From Variovorax sp. Root411 (lineage in GTDB: Bacteria; Pseudomonadota; Gammaproteobacteria; Burkholderiales; Burkholderiaceae_C): DNA of 64,000 nucleotides. Location: contig NZ_LMDW01000003.1 of the NCBI RefSeq assembly GCF_001425205.1, forward strand, positions 62,001-126,000, in the 5' to 3' direction. How positions within the stretch are numbered: the first letter of the stretch is position 1; every line of letters begins with the position of its first letter. A program made the translations under genes and the position numbers. The notes beneath the pieces are model-generated. The model made no database searches. It was given only the letters and a program-made list of their open reading frames with translations, and was not told the DNA's origin. This document shows positions 34,965 to 43,869 of this stretch, piece after piece.

Positions 34965-36407
34965 ATGCTGACACGCACTTCCACACAGTCGCTGACGGGG
35001 CAATTGGCCGACCGCTTGGCCGAGCGCATCCGCACCCGCCTGCTGCCGCCCGGCGCCCGCCTGCCCTCGGTGCGTGAATGCGCGCGGCAGCAGGGCGTGA
35101 GCCCGTATACCGTCGTCGCCGCCTATGACCAGTTGCTGGCGCAGGGCCTCGTCGAAGCCCGCCGGCAGCGCGGCTTCTACGTGCGCGATTCGCCACCGGT
35201 ACAGGACGCCCGCTCGGGCAAAGGCGTGGAAGCCGGTGCGAGCGGCATGCCCGCGGCGATGGCCGTGCAGATGATGGCCTCGCGCATACCGGCCGATGCG
35301 AGTTCGCTGATCCGCAGCATGTTCCACCGCCCGAGCGACAAGCCGCAGCCGGGCATGGGCGTGTTCCCGCCGGACTGGATGGCGTCGACCTTCATGCCCA
35401 CTGCCGTGCGGCGCATGACCAGTACAGCCGCCTTGCAGGAGCTGTCGCTCCAGTACGGCGAGCCGGCCGGCGACATGAGCCTGCGGCGCAGCCTCTCGCA
35501 GAAGCTGGTGGGCATCAACGTGCCGGCGTCGCCCGAACAGATCGTGACCACCATCGGCGCCACGCATGCGCTGGACATCGTGAGCCGCACGCTGCTGCGC
35601 GCGGGCGATCCGGTGATGGTCGAGGAGCCGGGCTGGGCGCTGGAGTTCGCGCGGCTGGAGGCGCTGGGCATGCGCATCCTGCCGGTGCCGCGGCGCGCCG
35701 ACGGACCCGACCTGGAGGTGATGGCGCAGTACTGCAAGCTGCACAGCCCCAAGCTGTTCGTCAGCGTGAGCGTGCTGCACAACCCGACCGGCTACAGCCT
35801 CACGCCGGGCAGCGCGCACCGCGTGCTCAAGCTGGCGAACGAGCACGACTTCCACATCGTCGAGGACGACACCTACAGCCACCTCGCGCCCGAGCACGCC
35901 ACGCGGCTCAGCGCGCTCGACGGACTGCAGCGCACCATCTACGTGAGCGGCTTCGCCAAGATCCTGGCGCCCAACTGGCGCATCGGCTTCCTGGCCGCGC
36001 CGCCCGCGCTGAAGGAGCGGCTGCTCGAGACCAAGCTGCTGGCCACGCTGACCTCGCCCACACTGTTCGAGCGGGCCTTGTCGTGGTGCATCGACCAGGG
36101 GCAGTTGCGCCGGCACTCGGAGCGCGTGCGCATCCGGCTCGACGGCGCACGCGGCCGCGCCGTGAAGCTCGCGATGTCGCATGGCTGCACCTTCGCCTCG
36201 GAGCCCGCGGGGCTGTTCGGCTGGGTCGATACGGGCGTGGACACCGACGCGCTCACGCAGCGCATGCTCGACCAGGGCTACCTGCTGGCGCCGGGCTCGC
36301 TGTTCCATGCGCGCCGCCCGCCGAGCACGATGATGCGGATCAACTTCGCGACCTCGCAGGACGCGGCCTTCTGGAAGGTCTTCAGCAAGGTTCGAAGCGA
36401 ACTCTGA
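34965..36407 (+). CDS. MocR-type (GntR/aminotransferase) PLP-dependent transcriptional regulator
   Basis: The protein has 480 residues from ATG 34965. The N-terminal GntR winged helix covers about residues 8-75 (LADRLAERIRTRLLPPGARLPSVRECARQQGVSPYTVVAAYDQLLAQGLVEARRQRGFYV). A fold-type I aminotransferase domain follows from about 110 to the end, with VEEPGW, NPTGYSL, VEDDTY and the PLP lysine about Lys332 in SGFAKILAPNWRIG. MocR proteins sense PLP or an amino-acid/PLP adduct. It is divergent from the exporter operon, the usual arrangement for a MocR regulator and its target. A TTG at 34920 would add 15 residues. Confidence 0.92.
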   Translation: MLTRTSTQSLTGQLADRLAERIRTRLLPPGARLPSVRECARQQGVSPYTVVAAYDQLLAQGLVEARRQRGFYVRDSPPVQDARSGKGVEAGASGMPAAMAVQMMASRIPADASSLIRSMFHRPSDKPQPGMGVFPPDWMASTFMPTAVRRMTSTAALQELSLQYGEPAGDMSLRRSLSQKLVGINVPASPEQIVTTIGATHALDIVSRTLLRAGDPVMVEEPGWALEFARLEALGMRILPVPRRADGPDLEVMAQYCKLHSPKLFVSVSVLHNPTGYSLTPGSAHRVLKLANEHDFHIVEDDTYSHLAPEHATRLSALDGLQRTIYVSGFAKILAPNWRIGFLAAPPALKERLLETKLLATLTSPTLFERALSWCIDQGQLRRHSERVRIRLDGARGRAVKLAMSHGCTFASEPAGLFGWVDTGVDTDALTQRMLDQGYLLAPGSLFHARRPPSTMMRINFATSQDAAFWKVFSKVRSEL

Positions 36408-36487
36408 CGGTGACCAAAAGGCCGAAAAAGGCCGGGGGCTTGGAGTAAGCTGGCAACACAAGAAAACCCACCCAGGAGACCTCCCGC

Positions 36488-37252
36488 ATGAGCAACGCCA
36501 GCAAGCCCTTCGACTTCAGCCAGTTCGTCCCCGGATTCGACTTCCTGAAGAACCTCGCCGGCGGCGCCGCGGCGGGCCCTGGTGCCGGTTCGGTGCCGGG
36601 AATTCCGAGCCTTGCGAGCTGGGTGGCGCCCACGCTGAGCGTGGAAGAAGTCGACAAGCGCATCCAGGAACTCAAGACCGTGCAGTACTGGCTCGAACAG
36701 AACGGCCATGCCCTCAAGGCCACCATCCAGGCGCTCGAAGTGCAGAAGATGACCTTGTCGACGCTGCGCGGCATGAACGTACGGATGGAAGACATCGCCA
36801 ACGCGTTCACCAAGCAGGCAGCCGCGATGGCGCCAGCCTCCGCCCACGCTTCGGCGGCCCCGGAGCCCGAAACCGAAGAGGTCGAAGATGGGGACGAAGA
36901 CGGGGACGAAGTGCCCCAGGAGGAAGCTCCCGCGCCGAAGAAGTCGCACAGCAGGCCGGCTTCGGCCAAGGCGAAGACCGCGGCGGCCGATGGCGCCGGC
37001 GTGGTCGACCCCATGCAGTGGTGGGGCTCGCTCACCGAGCAGTTCCAGCAGATCGCAAGCTCGGCGCTGCAGGACGCGGCGCAGCTGAAGGTGCCGGCCA
37101 TGGCCCAGCCTTTGGCCGACGCCGTCGACAAGGTCATGGGCAAGCCGGCCGCGGCTGCCCGCAAGCCCGCAGCGGCCAAGAAGGCCGCAGCACCGGCCGC
37201 AAAGAAAAGGACGTCGACCACCGCCCGCAAGCGAACCTCCGGCCGGCGTTGA
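36488..37252 (+). CDS. phaM: PhaM-type polyhydroxyalkanoate granule regulatory protein
   Basis: The protein has 254 residues and three parts. An N-terminal segment FDFSQFVPGFDFLKNLAGG and a helical SVEEVDKRIQELKTVQYWLEQNGHALKATIQALEVQKMTLSTL region (about 50-100) are followed by an acidic linker rich in Glu/Asp (about 118-145). A basic Lys/Ala-rich histone-like tail (RKPAAAKKAAAPAAKKRT) ends it. This matches PhaM of Ralstonia, which activates PHA synthase and tethers granules to DNA through its tail. A clear AGGAG box precedes ATG 36488. No pha synthase genes are in the window. Assignment rests on architecture and motif recall. Confidence 0.85.
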   Translation: MSNASKPFDFSQFVPGFDFLKNLAGGAAAGPGAGSVPGIPSLASWVAPTLSVEEVDKRIQELKTVQYWLEQNGHALKATIQALEVQKMTLSTLRGMNVRMEDIANAFTKQAAAMAPASAHASAAPEPETEEVEDGDEDGDEVPQEEAPAPKKSHSRPASAKAKTAAADGAGVVDPMQWWGSLTEQFQQIASSALQDAAQLKVPAMAQPLADAVDKVMGKPAAAARKPAAAKKAAAPAAKKRTSTTARKRTSGRR

Positions 37253-37297
37253 CGTCATACACATTCATTCGTTGAAGAGAACGGGTTGGCACGCACC

Positions 37298-38578
37298 ATG
37301 AAGTTGTTTCCCTCCGGCCATGCCACCCATCCGCAATGGCGTATGGCGGCCGGCCTCGTGCTGGCCCAGCTGCGCGCACAGATGGCCTTGCCCGACTACG
37401 CGTCTTCGCCGACGCTCGGGCTGCTCTACATCACCGACCACTATGCGAGCGAGGCGCAGGACATCCTCGACCATTTGAGCGCGGAGCTGCCCGAAGTGAC
37501 CGACTGGTCGGGCACGGTCGGCGTCGGCGTGTCGGCCAACAACGCCGAGTATTTCGACGAGCCCGGGCTGAGCCTGATGCTCTGTGCCCTGCCTAGCGAC
37601 CAATACCGCGTGTTCTCGGGCGTGGCGCCGCTGGGCAATTCCGAGATGAGCGGCTTCGAGGCGCACACGGCGCTGGTGCATGCCGACCCGGCCACGCCCG
37701 ACCTTGCCGAGCTGATCGCCGAGATGGCAGGGCGCACGAACACGGGCTATCTGTTCGGCGGCTTGTCTTCGGGGCGTGGCAGCGCGCTGCAGTTCGCGGT
37801 CGGCGGCAACGGCAACATCCGCGGGCACGGGGCTGCGGGCGGGGTGTTCTCGGGTGGCCTGTCGGGCGTGGTTTTCGGCGAGGGCGTGCGGCTTGTGTCG
37901 CGCGTCACGCAGGGCTGCCAGCCACTGCGATCGGGGGCGGCGCGCGAGCGCGAGATCACCGAGGCCGACGGCAACCTGCTGCTGAAGCTCGACGGCGAGC
38001 CGGCGCTCGACGTGCTGCTGGCCGACCTGCAGGTGTCGCTCGAGCGGCCGCAGGAGGCCATCGACGCAGTGCGCAACACGCTGGTCGGCCTGGCCGACGC
38101 GGGCAGCGACGGCATCCGCCGCACCGGTGACCTGGGCGCCGACGTGCTGGTGCGCCACATCATCGGACTGGACCCGACGCGCCGCGGCATCGCGATCGCC
38201 GATGTGGCAGAGGCCGGCATGCGGCTGAGCTTTTGCCGCCGCAATGCGCAGGCCGCGCGTGCCGACCTGATGCGCATCTGCGCCGAAATCCGCGAGGAAC
38301 TGGAGCCCGAAGAGCAGACGCTGGCCACCGCGCGCGCCGTGGCGGCGGGCGAGGCCGAGGCGGCGCCGCATCCGGCGCGGCGCATCGCGGGGGCGGTGTA
38401 CGTCAGCTGTTCCGGGCGCGGCGGCCCGCACTTCGGCGCGCCGGGTGCGGAACTGCAGATCGTGCGGCACGCGCTGGGCGACGTGCCGCTGGTGGGGTTC
38501 TTCGCGGCGGGCGAGATCGCTCGCCACCATCTGTATGGCTACACCGGCGTGCTGACGGTGTTCGCCAGCAACGACTGA
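37298..38578 (+). CDS. FIST-domain sensory protein
   Basis: The 426-residue protein has a FIST N domain and FIST C domain. Early segments such as LGLLYITDHYASEAQDILDHLSAELP and VGVGVSANNAEYFDEPGLSLML, the SGRGSALQFAVGGNG stretch, and the C-terminal ISCSGRGGPHFGAPGAEL and PLVGFFAAGEIARHHLYGYTGVLTVF are characteristic. FIST domains are thought to bind small ligands such as amino acids and usually feed signal-transduction proteins. Here the domain stands alone. ATG 37298 is preferred over TTG 37286. It converges on dadA with 6 bases between the stops. Confidence 0.88.
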   Translation: MKLFPSGHATHPQWRMAAGLVLAQLRAQMALPDYASSPTLGLLYITDHYASEAQDILDHLSAELPEVTDWSGTVGVGVSANNAEYFDEPGLSLMLCALPSDQYRVFSGVAPLGNSEMSGFEAHTALVHADPATPDLAELIAEMAGRTNTGYLFGGLSSGRGSALQFAVGGNGNIRGHGAAGGVFSGGLSGVVFGEGVRLVSRVTQGCQPLRSGAAREREITEADGNLLLKLDGEPALDVLLADLQVSLERPQEAIDAVRNTLVGLADAGSDGIRRTGDLGADVLVRHIIGLDPTRRGIAIADVAEAGMRLSFCRRNAQAARADLMRICAEIREELEPEEQTLATARAVAAGEAEAAPHPARRIAGAVYVSCSGRGGPHFGAPGAELQIVRHALGDVPLVGFFAAGEIARHHLYGYTGVLTVFASND

Positions 38579-38584
38579 CTGCGA

Positions 38585-39886
38585 TCAGGCCGGCTGCAGC
38601 GCGCGCGGCGCGGGCGCGGGCATGCCGGTGAACGCGAAATCGACCTCAGGCGCCAATCCGCTCACGATGCGCGCGATCGACTTGCCCGAGCCGCAGGCAT
38701 GCGTCCAGCCGAGCGTGCCGTGGCCTGTGTTGAGGAACAGGTTCGGCAACTTGGTCTTGCCGATCAGCGGCACGTTGCTCGGCGTCGCGGGACGCAGGCC
38801 GGTCCAGAACTGCGCCTGCGTGGTGTCGCCGGCGCCGGGGAACAGCTCTTCCACGCGGCGCACGATGGCTTCGCAGCGCACGCGGTTCAGGTCCCGGTCG
38901 TAGCCGTTGAGCTCGGCCGTGCCGGCGATGCGCAGGCGGTCGCCCGACTCGGACGTGTAGCGCGAGAACACAAGCTTGAATTCGTCGTCCGTCAGCGAGA
39001 CCTGGTGCGCCTTCGAGGCGTCCTTCACGGGCAGCGTCACCGAGTAGCCCTTGGCGGGATAGATCGGCAGGCGGATGCCCAGCGGCGCGGCGTACAGCGG
39101 GCTCAGGGAGCCCATCGCCAGCACGAAGGCGTCGCCGCGGATGCGCTGGAAGCGGCCTTCGCTGTCGGTGGCTTCGACGTGGTCGATGCTGCCGCCGGTC
39201 TCGCGCAGCGCGGTCACGGTGTGGCTCATCAGGAACCTGACGCCCGCTGCAGTGGCCAGGCCCACCAGTTCGCGCGCGAAGCGGTTGGCGTCACCGGACT
39301 CGTCCTCGGCCGTGTAGGTGGCGCCGGCCAGCTTCGGGCGGATGTGGGCAAGGGCGGGCTCGATCTTCACGGCTTCGTCGGCCGAGATGACCTGGCGCTC
39401 GCAGCCCAGGGCGCGCATCTGCTCGGCGGGCGCGAGGGCGCCGTCGAACTCTTTCTGCGTCGTGTAGAAGTGCAGGATGCCCTGCGTGCGCTGGTCGTAG
39501 TTCAGGCCGGTGTCGCGGCGCAACTGTTGCAACATCGAGCGGCTGTATGTGCCAAGACGCACGATCTGCTCGATGTTGTGGCGGGTGCGCGCCGGCGTGC
39601 ATTCGCGCAGGAACTGCAGGCCCCAGAGCCACTGGCGCATGTCGGCGCGGATGCGGAAGAGCAGCGGGGCGTCTTCCTTGCCCAGCCACTGCAGCACCTT
39701 GAGCGGCGCGCTGGGATTGGCCCAGGGTTCGGCATGGCTGACCGAGATCTGCCCGCCGTTGGCGAAGCTGGTTTCGGCGGCCGGGGTGGCCTGCCGGTCG
39801 ATCACGGTCACTTCGTGGCCGAGTTGCTGGAGGTAGTAAGCCGAGGTCACGCCGAGCAGGCCGGCGCCAAGAACGATCACGCGCAT
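38585..39886 (-). CDS. dadA: D-amino acid dehydrogenase DadA
   Basis: This FAD-dependent D-amino acid dehydrogenase of 433 residues has MRVIVLGAGLLGVTSAYYLQQLGHEVTVIDRQ (FAD-binding Rossmann motif), ANGGQISVSHAEPWANPSAPLKVLQWLGKEDAPL near residues 45-80 and the C-terminal TPSNVPLIGKT..LFLNTGHGTLGWTHACGSGK segment. It oxidises D-amino acids at the inner membrane. ATG 39886 has AAAGG eight bases upstream. Its mRNA leader carries a tandem glycine riboswitch, so expression should respond to glycine. That suggests the enzyme, or its regulation, serves glycine-linked metabolism. No dadX racemase gene is adjacent. Confidence 0.93.
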   Translation of the reverse strand: MRVIVLGAGLLGVTSAYYLQQLGHEVTVIDRQATPAAETSFANGGQISVSHAEPWANPSAPLKVLQWLGKEDAPLLFRIRADMRQWLWGLQFLRECTPARTRHNIEQIVRLGTYSRSMLQQLRRDTGLNYDQRTQGILHFYTTQKEFDGALAPAEQMRALGCERQVISADEAVKIEPALAHIRPKLAGATYTAEDESGDANRFARELVGLATAAGVRFLMSHTVTALRETGGSIDHVEATDSEGRFQRIRGDAFVLAMGSLSPLYAAPLGIRLPIYPAKGYSVTLPVKDASKAHQVSLTDDEFKLVFSRYTSESGDRLRIAGTAELNGYDRDLNRVRCEAIVRRVEELFPGAGDTTQAQFWTGLRPATPSNVPLIGKTKLPNLFLNTGHGTLGWTHACGSGKSIARIVSGLAPEVDFAFTGMPAPAPRALQPA

Positions 39887-39932
39887 TTCAAGTACCTTTG
39901 AGGTTGCAGCGCTTGAGCGGTGGGCGTGGTGT

Positions 39933-39949
39933 GCTATTGAATCAATAGC
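39933..39949 (-). promoter_or_regulatory. Hairpin between riboswitch and dadA (possible expression platform)
   Basis: The 17-base palindrome (arms GCTATT and AATAGC around a small loop) lies 14 bases after the closing stem of the riboswitch and about 47 bases before the dadA ATG. No T-run follows, so simple intrinsic termination is not supported. It may act on translation or simply be a dispersed intergenic palindrome. Confidence 0.35.
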
Positions 39950-39963
39950 GAGCAACCGGACGA

Positions 39964-40200
39964 CCGCCGTCCAAGTTGCCGCTCCCCCTGTCCTCGGTAC
40001 CTGAGAGATTCACCCGCTGCGCCCGCAGCGGGTTTGCTCCTTCGGTGCGCCACATGGCGTGGCGGCTCTCCAGACGGCGTTTCAGTTGGTGCAGTACAGA
40101 CCCCTTGCCGAAATTTCGAGAACTTCGTTGGGCCGACCTGAGCGTTTATGGGAGTTTGCGCCTTCGGTAGGGCCACCGGGGTGGCCCGCTCTCCTGCAGT
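39964..40200 (-). promoter_or_regulatory. Tandem glycine riboswitch (two aptamers) in the dadA leader
   Basis: The minus strand carries two glycine aptamers in series. Aptamer I (about 40200-40086) has GGAGAG at 40194-40189, a GCCACC/GGTGGC hairpin, ACCGAAGGCGCAAAC and CGCTCAGGT. Aptamer II (about 40080-39966) has GGAGAG at 40071-40066, GCCAC/GTGGC, ACCGAAGGAGCAAAC, a long CCCGCTGC/GCAGCGGG stem and ATCTCTCAGGTACC. It is closed by CCGTC pairing with GACGG at about 39966. These conserved blocks are those of the gcvT-type riboswitch. Aptamer I departs slightly (GGCGC for GGAGC; CGCTCAG for CTCTCAG). Confidence 0.92.
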
Positions 40201-40206
40201 TCGGCG

Positions 40207-40235
40207 ATTGTAGGCGGAGCCCGCGTGACTACCAA
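40207..40235 (-). promoter_or_regulatory. Sigma-70 promoter of the riboswitch-dadA transcript
   Basis: On the minus strand a -35 TTGGTA (40235-40230) and a -10 TACAAT (40212-40207) are separated by exactly 17 bases. Transcription would begin near 40200, immediately at the 5' edge of aptamer I. It reads away from rmlB, which starts at 40320 on the other strand. Confidence 0.6.
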
Positions 40236-40319
40236 CCTGTGACTTTCGCCCATATGAGCGATGGGATAATCATTCGTTAATCAGCCGTACCGAACTTCTC
40301 ACAACATTCAGGGGACCCC

Positions 40320-41390
40320 ATGATCCTGGTAACTGGCGGCGCCGGCTTCATCGGCGCCAATTTCGTACTCGACTGGATCGCCAAAAGCGACGAGCCGGTC
40401 GTGAACCTCGACAAGCTGACCTACGCAGGCAATCTTGAGACGCTCGCATCGCTCAAGGACAACCCGAAGCACATCTTCGTGCAGGGCGACATCGGCGACA
40501 GCGCGTTGCTCGACCGCCTGCTGGCCGAGCACAAGCCGCGTGCCGTGGTCAACTTCGCGGCCGAATCGCATGTGGACCGCTCCATCCACGGCCCTGAAGA
40601 TTTCGTGCAGACCAATGTGCTCGGCACCTTCCGCCTGCTCGAATCCGTGCGCGGCTTCTGGAGCGCGCTGCCGGCCGAACAGAAAGCCGCCTTCCGCTTC
40701 CTGCACGTGTCGACCGACGAGGTCTACGGCTCGCTCTCCAAGACCGATCCGGCCTTCACCGAAGAAAACAAGTACGAACCCAACAGCCCGTACTCGGCCA
40801 GCAAGGCCGCCAGCGACCACCTCGTGCGCGCCTGGCACCACACCTACGGCCTGCCGGTGGTCACCACCAACTGCTCGAACAACTATGGCCCGTTCCATTT
40901 CCCCGAGAAGCTGATCCCGTTGATGATCGTCAACGCGCTGGCCGGCAAGAGCCTGCCTGTGTACGGCGACGGCATGCAGGTGCGCGACTGGCTCTATGTG
41001 AAGGATCACTGCAGCGCCATCCGCCGCGTGCTCGAAGCCGGCAGGCTGGGCGAGACCTACAACGTCGGCGGCTGGAACGAGAAGCCCAACATCGAGATCG
41101 TCAACACCGTGTGTGCGCTGCTCGACGAGCTGCGCCCGCGTGCGGACGGCAAGCCGTACAAGGAGCAGATCACCTACGTCACGGACCGTCCGGGCCATGA
41201 CCGCCGCTACGCCATCGACGCGCGCAAGCTCGAGCGCGAACTCGGCTGGAAGCCTGCCGAAACCTTCGACACCGGCATCCGCAAGACCGTCGAGTGGTAT
41301 CTCGCCAATGGCGAATGGGTGCGCAACGTGCAAAGCGGCGCCTACCGCGAGTGGGTCGAAAAGCAATACGACGCGAAGGCCGCGGCATGA
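40320..41390 (+). CDS. rmlB: dTDP-glucose 4,6-dehydratase
   Basis: RmlB converts dTDP-glucose to dTDP-4-keto-6-deoxyglucose, the second step of dTDP-L-rhamnose synthesis. The 356-residue extended SDR has [11 protein letters not shown] at the start, [24 protein letters not shown] (Tyr/Lys pair) and [15 protein letters not shown]. An AGGGGA box precedes ATG 40320. It is the first gene of rmlBDAC, and its stop overlaps the rmlD ATG. Confidence 0.96.
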   Translation: MILVTGGAGFIGANFVLDWIAKSDEPVVNLDKLTYAGNLETLASLKDNPKHIFVQGDIGDSALLDRLLAEHKPRAVVNFAAESHVDRSIHGPEDFVQTNVLGTFRLLESVRGFWSALPAEQKAAFRFLHVSTDEVYGSLSKTDPAFTEENKYEPNSPYSASKAASDHLVRAWHHTYGLPVVTTNCSNNYGPFHFPEKLIPLMIVNALAGKSLPVYGDGMQVRDWLYVKDHCSAIRRVLEAGRLGETYNVGGWNEKPNIEIVNTVCALLDELRPRADGKPYKEQITYVTDRPGHDRRYAIDARKLERELGWKPAETFDTGIRKTVEWYLANGEWVRNVQSGAYREWVEKQYDAKAAA

Positions 41391-42277
41391 AGTTGCTGCT
41401 GCTGGGCAAGGGTGGACAGGTCGGCTGGGAACTGCAGCGCAGCCTTGCGCCGCTGGGGGAACTGGTCGCGCTCGATTTCGACAGCACCGATTTCAACGCC
41501 GACTTCAGCCGCCCCGAGCAACTGGCCGAGACGGTGCTGAAGATTCGCCCCGACGTGATCGTCAATGCCGCGGCGCACACGGCGGTCGACAAGGCCGAGA
41601 GCGAGCCCGATTTCGCGCGCAAGCTCAACGCAACCTCGCCCGGCGTGGTGGCCGAGGCCGCCCGGCAGATCGGGGCGTTGATGGTGCACTACTCGACCGA
41701 CTACGTCTTCGACGGCAGCGGCACCAGGCCCTGGAAAGAAGGCGACGCGACCGGCCCGCTCAGCGTGTACGGACAGACCAAGCTCGAAGGCGAGCAACTG
41801 GTGGCGCAGAACTGCCCAAACCATCTGATCTTTCGCACCAGCTGGGTGTACGCGGCGCGCGGCGGCAACTTCGCCAAGACCATGCTGCGGCTGGCCAAGG
41901 AGCGCGAGAAGCTGACCGTCATCGACGATCAGTTCGGCGCGCCGACCGGAGCCGAGTTGCTGGCCGACGTGACGGCACATGCCATTCGAGCCACGCTGCA
42001 GGATCCGGCGAAGGCCGGTCTCTATCACGCGATTGCCGGTGGCGAGACGACGTGGCACGGCTACGCGCGTTTTGTGCTCGAACTGGCGCAGCAGGCCGGC
42101 GTCGAACTCAAGGCCGGGCCACAGGCCGTTGAGGCGGTGCCCACCAGCGCCTTTCCGACTCCGGCGAAGCGCCCGCACAACTCCCGGCTCGACACCTCCA
42201 AGCTGCAGACCACTTTCGGCCTGCGCCTGCCGCCTTGGCAGGAAGGCGTTGCGCGCATGCTGCGCGAGATTCTTTGA
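41387..42277 (+). CDS. rmlD: dTDP-4-dehydrorhamnose reductase
   Basis: RmlD reduces dTDP-4-keto-L-rhamnose to dTDP-L-rhamnose. The protein has 296 residues with [18 protein letters not shown] at the start, [22 protein letters not shown] and [12 protein letters not shown] (Tyr/Lys). It overlaps rmlB by four bases (ATGA) and lies 20 bases before rmlA. The B-D-A-C order matches many proteobacterial O-antigen loci. Confidence 0.96.
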   Translation: MKLLLLGKGGQVGWELQRSLAPLGELVALDFDSTDFNADFSRPEQLAETVLKIRPDVIVNAAAHTAVDKAESEPDFARKLNATSPGVVAEAARQIGALMVHYSTDYVFDGSGTRPWKEGDATGPLSVYGQTKLEGEQLVAQNCPNHLIFRTSWVYAARGGNFAKTMLRLAKEREKLTVIDDQFGAPTGAELLADVTAHAIRATLQDPAKAGLYHAIAGGETTWHGYARFVLELAQQAGVELKAGPQAVEAVPTSAFPTPAKRPHNSRLDTSKLQTTFGLRLPPWQEGVARMLREIL

Positions 42278-42297
42278 TTTTCACGAGAAAAAAGTAC

Positions 42298-43194
42298 ATG
42301 ACCAAGACGACGCAACGCAAAGGCATCATCCTGGCCGGTGGTTCGGGCACTCGCTTGCACCCGGCCACATTGGCCATGAGCAAACAGCTCCTGCCGGTGT
42401 ACGACAAGCCGATGATCTATTACCCCCTGAGCACGCTGATGCTCGGCGGTATGCGCGACATCCTGATCATCAGTACGACGCAGGATACGCCGCGGTTCCA
42501 GCAGTTGCTGGGGGATGGGAGCCAGTGGGGGATCAATCTGCAGTATGCGGTGCAGCCCAGTCCAGATGGGCTGGCTCAGGCCTTCATCATTGGCGACAAG
42601 TTCGTGGGCAATGATCCAAGTGCGCTGGTGCTTGGAGACAACCTCTTCTATGGGCACGACTTTGCGCACCTGCTCGCTGATGCGGATGCGAAGCAGTCGG
42701 GCGCCACCGTGTTCGCCTACCACGTGCATGATCCTGAGCGCTACGGCGTGGTCGCGTTCGATGCCGAGGGCAGAGCCAGCAGCATCGAGGAAAAGCCGCT
42801 GAAGCCGAAGAGCAGTTATGCAGTAACCGGGTTGTACTTCTATGACAACCAGGTCGTCGAGATCGCCAAGGCTGTGAAACCGAGCGCGCGCGGCGAACTC
42901 GAGATCACCGCCGTCAATCAGGCTTATCTCGGCCTCGGTCAACTCAATGTACAAATCATGCAGCGCGGCTATGCATGGTTGGACACTGGTACCCATGACA
43001 GTTTGCTCGAGGCTGGGCAGTTCATCGCGACGCTCGAGCACCGCCAAGGGCTGAAGATCGCCTGTCCCGAAGAGATCGCCTGGCGCAATGGTTTCATAAC
43101 GACCGAGCAGCTTGCGAAGCTTGCCTCTCCTCTCGAGAAGAGCGGGTATGGCAAATATTTGAAGCACCTGTTGAGCGAAGAGGTGCGCTCTTGA
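42298..43194 (+). CDS. rmlA: Glucose-1-phosphate thymidylyltransferase
   Basis: RmlA makes dTDP-glucose from glucose-1-phosphate and dTTP, the entry step to dTDP-L-rhamnose. It has 298 residues, with the nucleotidyltransferase motif [43 protein letters not shown] and [23 protein letters not shown] 42298 is the first start that preserves the family N-terminus. From within this gene the base composition begins to fall relative to the upstream region. Confidence 0.96.
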   Translation: MTKTTQRKGIILAGGSGTRLHPATLAMSKQLLPVYDKPMIYYPLSTLMLGGMRDILIISTTQDTPRFQQLLGDGSQWGINLQYAVQPSPDGLAQAFIIGDKFVGNDPSALVLGDNLFYGHDFAHLLADADAKQSGATVFAYHVHDPERYGVVAFDAEGRASSIEEKPLKPKSSYAVTGLYFYDNQVVEIAKAVKPSARGELEITAVNQAYLGLGQLNVQIMQRGYAWLDTGTHDSLLEAGQFIATLEHRQGLKIACPEEIAWRNGFITTEQLAKLASPLEKSGYGKYLKHLLSEEVRS

Positions 43195-43739
43195 AAGCCA
43201 CACCAACCGAAATTCCCGACGTGCTCGTGATTGAACCCAAGGTGTTTGGTGACGCACGAGGATTTTTCTTCGAGAGCTTCAATCAAAAAGCATTCGATCA
43301 GGCCGTCGGCAAACATATTGACTTCGTCCAGGACAATCATTCGCGCTCGGTCAAGGGGGTTCTGAGAGGCCTGCATTACCAGCTTCAACAGCCTCAAGGG
43401 AAGCTGGTGCGCGTTGTGAAAGGGGCGGTGTTCGATGTGGCCGTCGACATCCGCAAGTCTTCACCGAGCTTTGGCAAATGGGTCGGTGTCGAATTGAGCG
43501 AAAACAACCACAAGCAACTGTGGGTGCCGGCCGGATTCGCGCACGCCTTTCTGGTACTGAGTGAGACGGCCGAGTTTCTTTACAAGACGACGGACTACTA
43601 CGCACCAGCGCACGAGCGTTGTATTGCTTGGAACGATGCAGCGCTGGGTATCGCCTGGCCCGAAATTGGAATGTCGCCGCAGTTGTCGGCAAAGGATGCC
43701 GCGGGGTCTTCGCTGGGCAAGGCGGACCTGTTTCCATGA
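43191..43739 (+). CDS. rmlC: dTDP-4-dehydrorhamnose 3,5-epimerase (TTG start)
   Basis: RmlC epimerises dTDP-4-keto-6-deoxyglucose at C3 and C5. The 182-residue cupin-fold protein has [55 protein letters not shown] with the catalytic His, and [30 protein letters not shown]. The start is TTG 43191, overlapping the rmlA stop TGA, which implies translational coupling. It is the last gene of rmlBDAC; a 130-base gap follows before the first large glycosyltransferase. Confidence 0.95.
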   Translation: MKATPTEIPDVLVIEPKVFGDARGFFFESFNQKAFDQAVGKHIDFVQDNHSRSVKGVLRGLHYQLQQPQGKLVRVVKGAVFDVAVDIRKSSPSFGKWVGVELSENNHKQLWVPAGFAHAFLVLSETAEFLYKTTDYYAPAHERCIAWNDAALGIAWPEIGMSPQLSAKDAAGSSLGKADLFP

Positions 43740-43869
43740 TCCCATTCGGACGTGGAAGCGCACCGAGCCGCACGGACTTATCTAGGAAAGTTGTTGATCG
43801 AAGGCAACTGTCGAAACGGATTCCGGTGGTTCTTTCCGATGGACAAAAAAGTGCAAGGCGCAGCATTCA

